From NCBI RefSeq assembly GCF_039596395.1, contig NZ_JBCNJT010000002.1, positions 434,001-498,000 on the forward strand: a DNA stretch of 64,000 nucleotides. Direction: 5' to 3'. Source of the DNA: Fluviicola sp. GTDB lineage: Bacteria; Bacteroidota; Bacteroidia; Flavobacteriales_D; Crocinitomicaceae. The position numbers and the translations under genes were made by a program. The notes under the pieces were generated by a model that ran no database searches, was not told where the DNA came from, and worked only from the letters and a program-made list of their open reading frames with translations. Below, piece after piece: positions 1-8,838 of the stretch. Position 1 is the first letter of the stretch; every line of letters starts with the position of its first letter.

Positions 1-123
1 GACGGAGATTTCAAGAACGGCGCACTTTGGGATGGAAAAGTATATGTCTATGACAGCGATGGAATCCTTCTGAAAGTTAAAGTCTACAAAGGTGGTGTAT
101 ACCATTCGGACGGACAATTATAA
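1..123 (+). CDS. MORN-like repeat protein, C-terminal end only
   Basis: An open frame enters from the left edge and ends at a TAA at 121-123, giving 40 residues. The tail has the Gly/Tyr-rich spacing of MORN-type repeats (DGDFKNG, LWDGKVYVYDSDG, YKGGVYHSDG). Proteins with such tails are common in Bacteroidota and are often labelled YwqK-family antitoxin or MORN variant. The start and most of the gene lie outside the window, so function cannot be judged. A good intrinsic terminator follows 33 bases downstream. Confidence 0.7.
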   Translation, partial: DGDFKNGALWDGKVYVYDSDGILLKVKVYKGGVYHSDGQL

Positions 124-155
124 AACGCAACCGAAGCAAACTTTATATAAATGGA

Positions 156-188
156 AGTCCCTTCTACTCCGGTGGAAGGGATTTTTTG
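156..188 (+). terminator. Intrinsic terminator after the MORN-like gene
   Basis: A 9-bp stem (156-164 with 175-183; core GTCCCTTC/GAAGGGAT with one G-T pair) and a 10-nt loop, ending in a run of T. Confidence 0.7.
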
Positions 189-230
189 TTTCAACCTCAT
201 GGAATAATAAACCTCATAGAATGGTAATTG

Positions 231-475
231 AACCACATAGGTACATAGGTCACATAGTTTTTTTAAACTGTCTGCAAGCAATACAACCCTTTTATTTAAA
301 ACCAGACATAATATTTCTATAAGGTTAATAGTATTAATCCTAGGCAAGACCTCTTTAATATTCCTCGAGGTGATCTATTTAGGTTGAAGAGAGTAATATT
401 CTTTCATATACCTATTGGATTTCTACACAAATTCAACATTCTTGATTTCTATGTGACCTATGTACCTATGTGGTT
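231..475. repeat. 27-bp perfect inverted repeat, intergenic, with a third partial copy
   Basis: The 27 bases at 231-257 (starting AACCACATAGGTACATAGG) are the exact reverse complement of 449-475. A shorter copy with one mismatch (ending ACCTATGTGGTT) lies at 550-567 in the same orientation as the right arm. The arms are 191 bases apart and the region between has no convincing gene. The rest of 189-592 is AT-rich and looks non-coding. The unit resembles the CTATGTG-type phrases scattered between genes in many Bacteroidota genomes (impression, not searched). Confidence 0.75.
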
Positions 476-592
476 AAAAGAAAATGAGAGCGGAGCGAAA
501 CTACAAATTACCAGCTTGAATAGCACTAATCAAAAAAAAACTCTGTGTTCTATATACCTATGTGGTTTTTAGATTGAACCTATGCGATTCCC

Positions 593-1534
593 TCAATGCT
601 TATCCCAAAACGTAGGTTCTGAGAAACGGATAATGGAAATGAAATTGCTGCTCACTTCTCGCATGATAATGGAATACAACAAGCCGGTCAATCCGCTGTA
701 GACAATCTGGTACTCGGTAATGAATACTCCATCCTTGTAAACATATTTTGCCTGCAAATTTCCAAAAGTGTCGTACGTGTAGCGTGATTCAGACATTGGA
801 ACGGTATCCGTGTTTTTATAAACGGCTACTTTCTCGATCAATCCTTTATCCGAATAGCTGTATTTGGTGGTAATCCGGTTGCGGGTAATGGTAAACAACT
901 CTTCTTCCCGGGCCAAATAGCCCAAACTGTCCTTGTATTGGGTCACTTCGAGGTATTGGTTTCCATAGCTGTTGAACACTTTCTTCTTGAATTGTCCTTC
1001 ATAAAGCTGGTATTCCATGGTTTCCGTATTCCAAAGCAAGCTGCGTTCAATAGCCGGTTTCAGGATGCTGTTCATGGTATCAATATCCCGGTAAACTTCC
1101 TCTTTTACAATTTGTCCCTCGGAATTATAGGTATAGTAAGTGGATAGGAAACCGCGTTTCTGACTGATTCTTTTGCGTACCAGTCTTCCGTCGGCGGTAT
1201 AATCGTAAAAACGGACATTGGTATCTGTGATCTGATCTCCTTTGGAAGTTTGATAATGGCGGACCAGGTTTCCCAGCGTATCAAAGTCGAAAACGTACAC
1301 ATAATTCGATTCACGCATGATATCACCCTGCTTCTTAAAGGTGAATTTCCCGTGAATTTCCTTGATTTTGCTGCCCTTCACAAATTTCGTATTGAAGAAG
1401 GGAATATCCGTGAAAGCAACTCCTTTCGTATTCTCAATAAGCTGTGCGGAAGATTGGAATGCTGGAAAAAGGAGCAGCAAAAAAAAGCTATACTTCAAAA
1501 ACATAGCACAAAAGTGGCGTGAATTTCGAAGCAT
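593..1534 (-). CDS. Secreted protein with YD/RHS-like repeats, function unknown
   Basis: 313 residues. An N-terminal signal peptide (FLKYSFFLLLLFPAFQSSAQ) predicts export. The body repeats a pattern of aromatic, charged and Gly residues (FYDYTADGRLVRKR, YTYNSEGQIVKEE, YSYSDKGLIEK, YTYDTFGNLQAK) like YD/RHS repeat strands, so an extended beta structure is likely. The start at 1534 gives an 11-residue n-region; the internal Met at 1504, right before the hydrophobic segment, is an equally good start. It lies 28 bases downstream of nuoN on the same strand and may be co-transcribed with complex I, but nothing suggests it is a complex I part. Confidence 0.7.
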   Translation of the reverse strand: MLRNSRHFCAMFLKYSFFLLLLFPAFQSSAQLIENTKGVAFTDIPFFNTKFVKGSKIKEIHGKFTFKKQGDIMRESNYVYVFDFDTLGNLVRHYQTSKGDQITDTNVRFYDYTADGRLVRKRISQKRGFLSTYYTYNSEGQIVKEEVYRDIDTMNSILKPAIERSLLWNTETMEYQLYEGQFKKKVFNSYGNQYLEVTQYKDSLGYLAREEELFTITRNRITTKYSYSDKGLIEKVAVYKNTDTVPMSESRYTYDTFGNLQAKYVYKDGVFITEYQIVYSGLTGLLYSIIMREVSSNFISIIRFSEPTFWDKH

Positions 1535-1562
1535 AGCTACTATTTTAAGAAAAATTGGTATC

Positions 1563-2945
1563 TCAATTCAACAAAGGAAGGATGAAGCTGAATCCCAGCA
1601 TACCAACCAATGCAATGGTCAAAACCGCAATTGTTAAAGGTGACAATTTGATCTTCTCTTGTTCCTGGTCTGCCGGAGAAGCAATCGTTACGATTACTTT
1701 CAGGTAGTAGTAAATACTGATCGCTGAGTTAATCAAAGCAATGATTACCAACCAGGAAGCACTTTTCCATGCTGCAGAGAACAAGACGTATTTAGCAAAG
1801 AAACCGGATGTAGGCGGAATTCCTGCCAATGACAACAAAGCTACGATGGCAACAATTGCCAGGAACGGATTGCGTTTTCCTAATCCTCTCAGTCCGTCGA
1901 TGCGGTCTTCCGGATCATTTACAGCAATCGCAACCGCGATAATTCCAACGATAGAGAATCCATAAGAGAACATGTAGAACCACAGGAATCCTGAAGAGAA
2001 GAAATAATCAACCTGTGATACGAAAAGGATCAGTGTGTAACCCACATGCGTAATGGAAGAGTAAGCCAATAAGCGCTTGAACTTCACCTGGCGCAGTGCA
2101 GATAAATTCCCGACAAACAAGGTAATGATGATCATAACGATCAGCGCATCTTTCCAGAATAGAAATAATTCGCCTTGTCCGAAACAGATTGCGAACATTT
2201 TCAGGAACGCATAGAATGCAGCGATTTTTACCACAGATGCCATGAAACCGGTTACTGCCGGTGGCGCTCCGTCGTATACATCCGGACTCCAGAAATGGAA
2301 TGGTGCTGCACCTACTTTGAAAATGAACGAAGCCATGATCAACAAGACTCCAATCATCAGGATCGGGCTCAAAGTGTCCATTTCCGCTACTTTCATGTAG
2401 ATTTCCGCCAATTTAAAGGTTCCGGTAGCACCGTAAACCCACGCCAAACCGAATAAGAAAATTCCCGTAGCGAATGAACCTGTCAGGAAATATTTCAAAG
2501 ATGCTTCCGAAGAACGTACATCCGCTTTGTTACTTCCCGCCATGACATAAATCGGAATAGAAAGAATTTCCAACCCCAGGAAGAACATGAACATGTCTGT
2601 GTAAGCTGTCATGATCATTGCTCCCGTTGCGGAGAACATCAATAAACCGACGTATTCCCCCGTATGTACCGGGTTTTCTTTGAATCGCTCGTATCCGATA
2701 CCGACAATCAATAAAGTCAAAACGCAAATTGCCAGACTGAACAGCAATGCGAATTGGTCAAAAGCCAATCCTTCGTATGTCAGGAAGTCAAAAAATGCCT
2801 TTCCTGTTTGAAGTTGCCCGATAATAACGATGATCGCAGCCAACAAACCTGCCATAGCAGATCCAACAACTAACCAAGGTTTCTTTGCAAAAGCAGCAAA
2901 TAAGGAAATCAATCCACTGGCAAAAACAATTATTAATGCATCCAT
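1563..2945 (-). CDS. nuoN: NADH-quinone oxidoreductase subunit N
   Basis: 460 residues, the usual length for NuoN. It is a polytopic inner-membrane protein of the Mrp-antiporter type that forms one of the proton-pumping modules of complex I. About 14 hydrophobic segments are visible. Family landmarks include the SLKYFLTGSF stretch, the KVGAAPFHFWSPDVYDGAP segment with a helix-breaking Pro and a conserved Lys, and LLAYSSITHVGYTL. It is the last gene of the nuo operon, one base after nuoM. Confidence 0.97.
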   Translation of the reverse strand: MDALIIVFASGLISLFAAFAKKPWLVVGSAMAGLLAAIIVIIGQLQTGKAFFDFLTYEGLAFDQFALLFSLAICVLTLLIVGIGYERFKENPVHTGEYVGLLMFSATGAMIMTAYTDMFMFFLGLEILSIPIYVMAGSNKADVRSSEASLKYFLTGSFATGIFLFGLAWVYGATGTFKLAEIYMKVAEMDTLSPILMIGVLLIMASFIFKVGAAPFHFWSPDVYDGAPPAVTGFMASVVKIAAFYAFLKMFAICFGQGELFLFWKDALIVMIIITLFVGNLSALRQVKFKRLLAYSSITHVGYTLILFVSQVDYFFSSGFLWFYMFSYGFSIVGIIAVAIAVNDPEDRIDGLRGLGKRNPFLAIVAIVALLSLAGIPPTSGFFAKYVLFSAAWKSASWLVIIALINSAISIYYYLKVIVTIASPADQEQEKIKLSPLTIAVLTIALVGMLGFSFILPLLN

Positions 2946-2946
2946 A

Positions 2947-4383
2947 TTATAAACCTGAAGGTGTTGAAAGTGTTTGTAATACTATTTTTAAACTCGGATT
3001 CACGAAATCCGTAATCAAAGCAGGATAAACTCCCAGGACTACTACTGCAATGATGATGATTGCCAATACAACCAACTCAGACCAATGTAAATCTGCAAAT
3101 TGTTCTCTGGTAACCGGACCATACATGCTCAACTGGTAAGCTCTGAAGGTGTAAACCGCTCCGAGGATCAGGGTTGTTCCGGCAATAATTCCGATGATCA
3201 TATCAAACTGCACCAATCCTTTCAACATCAGGAATTCCCCGATGAAACCACTTGTTAACGGAACCGAAACGGAAGCAAAAGCCAAGGCTGCAAACCAGAA
3301 CGCAAATTTCGGAGCTTGTTTTGCAAATCCTCCCAAATCAGCCAGGTTTCTGGTTCCTGTTCTGCGTTCGATAATTTCTACCGCTAAGAACAATCCTACT
3401 GCTACCAATCCGTGGTTGACGATCTGCACCATGCTTCCGGACAATGCGTCAAAGTCCCAAACCATAATTGCAGCGGCGATCAATCCAACGTGAGACATGG
3501 AAGCAAATGCAAATACGCGCTTCATATCTTTTTGTTTGATGGCGATTACAGCACCGTAAACTACTCCGATTGTTGCCAGAATAATTACCGGCCACTGAAG
3601 ACAATGAACCGCTTCCGGGAATAATGGAATCATCCAGCGGATCATTCCGTACAATGCCATTTTCAGCATAATACCCGAAAGAAGCATGGTACCTGCCATC
3701 GGTGATTTCGTATATGTGTCGGGCTGCCACGTGTGGAACGGGAAAACCGGGATCTTCACCGCAAACGCAAAGAAGAAACCTAACGCCAGCCAACAAGCTG
3801 TTTTCGATGTGAACACCACTGCTTTCAAATCTTCTATGTAGAAAGAAGGTGCATTTACTTTAATTCCGATCAATGCAGCCAGCATTGCCAAAGATCCTAC
3901 GAATGTGTAGATGAAGAATTTCATCAATGCCGCTTTTCTTTCCGGGGCTCCGAACCACCAGGAAATCAGGAAAATCGGAATCAATGTGATTTCCCAGAAA
4001 ACGTAGAACCACAATCCGTCCATTGAAACGAATACACCGATTAATCCCAATTGCATGAAGAAAACCATGCTGGTGAATAAACGGTTCTCCGCCAATTCAT
4101 TTTTGAAGTTTGAAACCAGGATCAACGGAACCAATACTGCTGTCAATAACAACATCAATAAGGAAATTCCATCGTATCCGAAGCTGATAGTAATTCCTGC
4201 AAGCCACGGCTGATGTGCAAACAACTGCACTGTTCCATCGTTGTTGTACTGCATCATACATGCTATCACAACCCCTAACACGGCAAGCGAACCGATAATT
4301 CCGTATGCCCGAACTCCTTGTTTCGGAACAATCAATACCGATAACGCAAAGAAAACTGGTAGTATAAATAAAAGTAGTGCCAC
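2947..4383 (-). CDS. nuoM: NADH-quinone oxidoreductase subunit M
   Basis: 478 residues, polytopic, a proton-pumping antiporter-like subunit of complex I. Landmarks: the Glu-containing FYVFWEITLIPIFLI helix (the conserved TM5 Glu), KIPVFPFHTWQPDTYTKSP with the pumping-channel Lys, and RVFAFASMSHVGL. It lies between nuoL (3 bases upstream) and nuoN (1 base downstream), as in the canonical operon. Confidence 0.97.
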   Translation of the reverse strand: MALLLFILPVFFALSVLIVPKQGVRAYGIIGSLAVLGVVIACMMQYNNDGTVQLFAHQPWLAGITISFGYDGISLLMLLLTAVLVPLILVSNFKNELAENRLFTSMVFFMQLGLIGVFVSMDGLWFYVFWEITLIPIFLISWWFGAPERKAALMKFFIYTFVGSLAMLAALIGIKVNAPSFYIEDLKAVVFTSKTACWLALGFFFAFAVKIPVFPFHTWQPDTYTKSPMAGTMLLSGIMLKMALYGMIRWMIPLFPEAVHCLQWPVIILATIGVVYGAVIAIKQKDMKRVFAFASMSHVGLIAAAIMVWDFDALSGSMVQIVNHGLVAVGLFLAVEIIERRTGTRNLADLGGFAKQAPKFAFWFAALAFASVSVPLTSGFIGEFLMLKGLVQFDMIIGIIAGTTLILGAVYTFRAYQLSMYGPVTREQFADLHWSELVVLAIIIIAVVVLGVYPALITDFVNPSLKIVLQTLSTPSGL

Positions 4384-4386
4384 GCT

Positions 4387-6312
4387 TTAGTTTTTATAAT
4401 AGATAATGTAATAAACGATCAACCCGATGATTCCGAAAACCATCCACAATAGGTAGTTATCGGTTCTTCCTGTCTGGATCTTGCGAACCAAATCACCTGA
4501 TTTACCAATCACTTTCCCGATAGTTACTACTCCGCGGTGAAGGAATGCGCCTTCGAAGTAATGTGCTCCTTTTTCAGAAATCCAAAGAACCGGTTTTACG
4601 AATAAGAAATCGTAGATCTCGTCGAAGTATAATTTCATGGCAGAAGCTTTCTCCCAACCTTTCAATTGGTCATCTTCTTTCGGAATGCTGTTCTTGGTGA
4701 CATAAACCGTGTAAGTAATCCCGGCAATAATTACTGCCATTGCTCCTGCAATACACATTAAGATCAATGTCATGGATGAATCACCGTGCTCACCAACAGC
4801 TACTCCCGGACCTGCCACGTTGTGCGCATAGTAATGCGACAACCAATGTGTTCCTTTATGAAGGAAAACTCCCGGTAAGTTCAGTAATCCACCGAAAACA
4901 GAAAGAATAGCCAAAATGATCAGAGGCAATGTCATAGACGCAGGCCCTTCATGCAAATGGTGTTCCTGCTCGTGTGTTCCTCTGAATTTCCCGAAGAAAG
5001 TCACGAAATACAAACGGAACATATAGATTGCTGTCAATGCAGAACTGAACATCAATGCTCCGAATACAAACTTATTGTCACCGAAAGCATGACCGATAAT
5101 CTCATCTTTCGAGTAGAACCCTGATAACAACGGAATACCTGAAATTGCCAGTGTTCCGATCAGGAATGTAACGTGCGTAACCGGAATTTTCTTGCGAAGA
5201 CCTCCCATTTTGCGGATGTCCTGTTCGTCAGACATGGCGTGGATCACACTTCCTGAACCCAGGAACAACAAAGCTTTGAAGAATGCGTGAGTGGTAACGT
5301 GAAACATCGCAGCCGTGTAAGCTCCCATTCCCAGGGCCACGAACAACATTCCCAACTGGGAAACGGTTGAATAAGCCAATACTTTTTTGATGTCGTTCTG
5401 GCGCATTGCAATGAATGCCGCAATGATCGAAGTTGCCAGACCCACGTACATGATAATTTCTTTCACCACATGCGCACCTTCCAGTTCATACAGGAAGTTG
5501 GAACGAACGGTTAAGAAAATACCTGCTGTTACCATCGTAGCCGCGTGGATCAATGCAGAAACCGGAGTTGGTCCCGCCATCGCATCCGGTAACCACGTAA
5601 ACAATGGAATCTGAGCCGATTTCCCGGTTGCACCGATGAACAAACAGATCGTGATTCCGAAGATCAGCATTTCAGAAATCTCAAATCCTTCCGTCATCAC
5701 CGCTTTCGCAACTTCAGCATATTCCAGGGTTCCGAATTTTCCAAGGATTAAGAACAATCCGACCAAAAGTCCCAAATCCCCGATACGGTTCATGATGAAT
5801 GCTTTTCGTGCAGCCAGTGTGTTTTTGAAATCCTGGTACCAGAAACCGATCAACAGGTATGAGCAGATTCCTACACCTTCCCATCCGAAGAACAGCATAA
5901 AGTAGTTGCTTCCCAATACCAGGGTCAACATGGCGAAGATGAAGAGATTCAGGTAAACAAAGAATTTGTAATATCCCGCATCGTGCTTCATATAACCCAT
6001 TGAGAACAAGTGGATCAATGTTCCGATCCCTGTTACGATCAAAGTCATCCAAAGGGACAAGTTATCTGCAAACAAACGCGCATTCAGAGAGAATGAACTT
6101 GTTTTGATCATCGTGAACAAATGAACGGTTACCGGCTCGCTGTGCTGAACTTGCATAAAAGCCATTACAGCAAAAACAAACGAAATCGCCATAACACCGG
6201 TCCCGATAGCTCCTACCATCACTTTTGAAAGTGATTTTCCGATTGTACCGTTAATAAAAGCCCCAATTAATGGAAGCAAAAGAATCAAAGGCAGTAATTG
6301 TGATACCGACAT
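4387..6312 (-). CDS. nuoL: NADH-quinone oxidoreductase subunit L
   Basis: 641 residues, the usual size of NuoL with its long lateral helix. It is the distal proton-pumping subunit of complex I. Landmarks: FFGWEGVGICSYLLIGFW (conserved Glu helix), IPLFTWLPDAMAGPTPVSAL (channel Lys region and Pro), IHAATMVTAGIFL, and KKVLAYSTVSQLGML. The C-terminal part (LKGWEKASAMKLYFDEIYDF onward) is the amphipathic/anchor extension. The next gene upstream, nuoK, ends 3 bases before the start. Confidence 0.98.
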   Translation of the reverse strand: MSVSQLLPLILLLPLIGAFINGTIGKSLSKVMVGAIGTGVMAISFVFAVMAFMQVQHSEPVTVHLFTMIKTSSFSLNARLFADNLSLWMTLIVTGIGTLIHLFSMGYMKHDAGYYKFFVYLNLFIFAMLTLVLGSNYFMLFFGWEGVGICSYLLIGFWYQDFKNTLAARKAFIMNRIGDLGLLVGLFLILGKFGTLEYAEVAKAVMTEGFEISEMLIFGITICLFIGATGKSAQIPLFTWLPDAMAGPTPVSALIHAATMVTAGIFLTVRSNFLYELEGAHVVKEIIMYVGLATSIIAAFIAMRQNDIKKVLAYSTVSQLGMLFVALGMGAYTAAMFHVTTHAFFKALLFLGSGSVIHAMSDEQDIRKMGGLRKKIPVTHVTFLIGTLAISGIPLLSGFYSKDEIIGHAFGDNKFVFGALMFSSALTAIYMFRLYFVTFFGKFRGTHEQEHHLHEGPASMTLPLIILAILSVFGGLLNLPGVFLHKGTHWLSHYYAHNVAGPGVAVGEHGDSSMTLILMCIAGAMAVIIAGITYTVYVTKNSIPKEDDQLKGWEKASAMKLYFDEIYDFLFVKPVLWISEKGAHYFEGAFLHRGVVTIGKVIGKSGDLVRKIQTGRTDNYLLWMVFGIIGLIVYYIIYYKN

Positions 6313-6315
6313 GTT

Positions 6316-6645
6316 TTAGTTTTTTAATTTATTAAACAATCGAATATCTGTAGAACGCGTATTCCGGTAAAGCAATACCAGAATCGACAAACCGACCGTA
6401 GCTTCAGCGGCCGCAACGACCATGATGAAGAATACGAAAAGTTGTCCGTCTGCCTGCCCGAAATACGTGGAGAACGCTACGAGTAATAAATTCACCGCGT
6501 TGAGCATTAATTCAATGCACATCAACAAAATGATCGCATTTTTTCTGTAAAGCACCCCGAATACACCTATCACGAACAATGCCGTAGCAAGGACCATGTA
6601 GTGCTCGATCTTTACACCTGATTCAAATAATGTCGCTAATAACAT
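6316..6645 (-). CDS. nuoK: NADH-quinone oxidoreductase subunit K
   Basis: 109 residues with three membrane segments. Small membrane subunit of complex I near the E-channel. The segment [22 protein letters not shown] carries the conserved buried Glu in the IELMLNA motif, and [17 protein letters not shown] the second acidic site. Spacing to nuoJ and nuoL is 1 and 3 bases. Confidence 0.97.
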   Translation of the reverse strand: MLLATLFESGVKIEHYMVLATALFVIGVFGVLYRKNAIILLMCIELMLNAVNLLLVAFSTYFGQADGQLFVFFIMVVAAAEATVGLSILVLLYRNTRSTDIRLFNKLKN

Positions 6646-6646
6646 A

Positions 6647-7159
6647 TTACTCTATCGTTTGTTTTTCACGTTTTGCTAAAAGAACTGCTCCCACCATTGC
6701 TGCAAGGAACAACACGGAAGAAACCTCAAAAGGAAGTACGTATTTCGTAAACAATACTTTTCCCAGGTTTTCAACCAATCCCACCTGATGCGAATTCGTA
6801 TCGATCATCGGAGCTGCAAGAATTGCCTCACGCATAGCTGCAACTACCACCAAAAACAATCCTCCGCCGGCAATTGCCGCACCGATGGTCATCAACGGTG
6901 AGTGTTTCGGTTCGTTTTCCTTGTTCAGGTTCAGTAACATCAATACGAAGAGGAATAGTACCATGATAGCCCCCGCATAAACGATGATGTTTACAATGGC
7001 GATAAACTGGGCGTTCATCAATACATAATTCGCAGAGATCAGGAAGAAAGTAAGTACCAGGTACAATACACTTCTCACCGGGTGCTTACTCAAAACAACC
7101 ATCAAAGCTGTTCCGATCGTTAATCCGCCCAGGATGTAAAATATAATATCCAAACTCAT
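6647..7159 (-). CDS. nuoJ: NADH-quinone oxidoreductase subunit J
   Basis: 170 residues, five hydrophobic segments, as expected for NuoJ, a membrane subunit in the coupling region of complex I. The [21 protein letters not shown] helix is the typical glycine-containing TM3 of this family. The start codon overlaps the nuoI stop by one base (TAATG-type junction), which suggests translational coupling. Confidence 0.96.
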   Translation of the reverse strand: MSLDIIFYILGGLTIGTALMVVLSKHPVRSVLYLVLTFFLISANYVLMNAQFIAIVNIIVYAGAIMVLFLFVLMLLNLNKENEPKHSPLMTIGAAIAGGGLFLVVVAAMREAILAAPMIDTNSHQVGLVENLGKVLFTKYVLPFEVSSVLFLAAMVGAVLLAKREKQTIE

Positions 7160-7698
7160 TACGCAGGTCTTTTTCCGGTTAATTGTCTCTTACTGATATC
7201 CACACGCTGATCAACCGGTTCTACCAGTTTATCTTTCCCATATATGAAATCGTTGCGCTCAAAATAGGTAGGAACGATACGATCTGTCAGGAAAATTGCT
7301 TCTTTCGGACATGCTTCTTCGCACAAACCACAGAAAATGCAACGCAGCATGTTGATCTCATACGTGGAAGCATATTTTTCTTCGCGGTACAAGTGCTCTT
7401 CGCCTTTTTTGCGTTCTTCGGAAGTCATGGTAATTGCTTCTGCCGGACATGCAACTGCACATAATCCGCAAGCAGTACAATTCTCTCTTCCCTGTTCGTC
7501 ACGCTTCAATACGTGCTGTCCGCGATACACAGGAGCAAACTCGCGTTTTACTTCCGGATATTTAACGGTATTGTGTTTCTTGAATAAATGCTTAAAGGTG
7601 ATCCACATACCTCCCAGAATTGCCGGGAAGTACAGTTTCTCCATGAAGGTCATCTTCTTGTTCGAAACAACTTTTTTACGATTTGATAAACTTTCCAT
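7159..7698 (-). CDS. nuoI: NADH-quinone oxidoreductase subunit I (2x[4Fe-4S])
   Basis: 179 residues. A ferredoxin-like peripheral-arm subunit that carries clusters N6a and N6b and passes electrons toward the quinone site. Both CxxCxxCxxxCP motifs are intact: CTACGLCAVACP and CIFCGLCEEACP. The N-terminal ~45 residues (FPAILGGMWITFKHLFKK) form the amphipathic membrane-contact segment. It lies 8 bases downstream of nuoH. Confidence 0.97.
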   Translation of the reverse strand: MESLSNRKKVVSNKKMTFMEKLYFPAILGGMWITFKHLFKKHNTVKYPEVKREFAPVYRGQHVLKRDEQGRENCTACGLCAVACPAEAITMTSEERKKGEEHLYREEKYASTYEINMLRCIFCGLCEEACPKEAIFLTDRIVPTYFERNDFIYGKDKLVEPVDQRVDISKRQLTGKRPA

Positions 7699-7706
7699 TC
7701 GAATAT

Positions 7707-8837
7707 TTATAAGCTATTTCCGGTTTTCGTCTTTTCAAAGGATGTATTGACACCCAAAGGCTGTTCTACTTTCGCATTGCTTGCAGATTCGTTGTCCTTG
7801 TTTTTGGAGAACCATCCGGAAGTGTAAGCGATAACAACACCTGTGATCAACAGGTTGATCAATGCGATCGGAATCATTTTTTTCCAGCCGATGTGCATCA
7901 ACTGATCGTAACGGAAACGCGGCAATGTCCAGCGGATCCACATGAATACGAAAATAAAGAAGAACGTTTTTGCGAAGAAAACCAGTGTTCCCAGGATCGC
8001 CAAAGTGTTTCCGGAGAAATGATCCATTCCCGGGAAGTTGTACCCTCCGAAGAACAATGCGGAGATTACTGCACAGGAAATGAACATGTTTACGTATTCC
8101 GCAAATAAGAAGAACCCTAATTTCATCGCACCATATTCCGTGTGGTAACCACCGATCAACTCGGATTCACATTCCGGTAAGTCGAACGGAGCGCGGTTAC
8201 ATTCTGCCAAAGCAGTAATTAAGAATACCACGAAACAGATCGGCTGCTTGAATACGTTCCAGGAGAACCATCCGTCGTGCCAGAAACCGTGCTGTTGGTC
8301 TACGATCTCTCTCAGGCTCAAAGATCCGGTCATCATCACGATCGTGATCACGGAAACTCCCATCGCCAATTCGTAGGAGATCATTTGCGAACTTGCACGG
8401 ATTGCTCCGAACAAGGCAAATTTATTGTTGGAAGCCCAGCCTCCGATCATGATTCCGTAAACTCCGATGGAAACTGCTCCCATAATGAAGAGGATTCCGA
8501 TGTTTACATCTGCCACCTGCAGGGAAATCTGCTCACCGAATAATTTCAGATCCGGTCCCCACGGAATGACCGCACCCGTAATGAGTGAAGTAAACATGGC
8601 AATTCCCGGCCCGATGATGAACAACCACTTATCGGCGTTCGTTGGGCGGAAATCTTCCTTGAAGAACATTTTTCCACCGTCAGCCAACGGTTGAAGCAAA
8701 CCGAATGGTCCCGCTCTGTCCGGTCCGATACGGTCCTGCATCCAGGCAGCAACTTTTCGTTCCATCAGGGTCAAATAAGCTGCAATTCCCAGCGTAACCG
8801 CGAATAAAACAACAACTATGATTAATTTAATGATCAT
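7707..8837 (-). CDS. nuoH: NADH-quinone oxidoreductase subunit H
   Basis: 376 residues with about eight membrane segments. NuoH forms much of the quinone chamber. Landmarks: ERKVAAWMQDRIGPDRAGPFGLLQPLADG near the N-terminus, the acidic loop AECNRAPFDLPECESELIGGYHTEYG, and FVFMWIRWTLPRFRYDQLM. A polar tail of about 30 residues (from KNKDNESASN to the end) extends past the last helix. The next gene, nuoI, is 8 bases away. Confidence 0.97.
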   Translation of the reverse strand: MIIKLIIVVVLFAVTLGIAAYLTLMERKVAAWMQDRIGPDRAGPFGLLQPLADGGKMFFKEDFRPTNADKWLFIIGPGIAMFTSLITGAVIPWGPDLKLFGEQISLQVADVNIGILFIMGAVSIGVYGIMIGGWASNNKFALFGAIRASSQMISYELAMGVSVITIVMMTGSLSLREIVDQQHGFWHDGWFSWNVFKQPICFVVFLITALAECNRAPFDLPECESELIGGYHTEYGAMKLGFFLFAEYVNMFISCAVISALFFGGYNFPGMDHFSGNTLAILGTLVFFAKTFFFIFVFMWIRWTLPRFRYDQLMHIGWKKMIPIALINLLITGVVIAYTSGWFSKNKDNESASNAKVEQPLGVNTSFEKTKTGNSL

Positions 8838-8838
8838 C

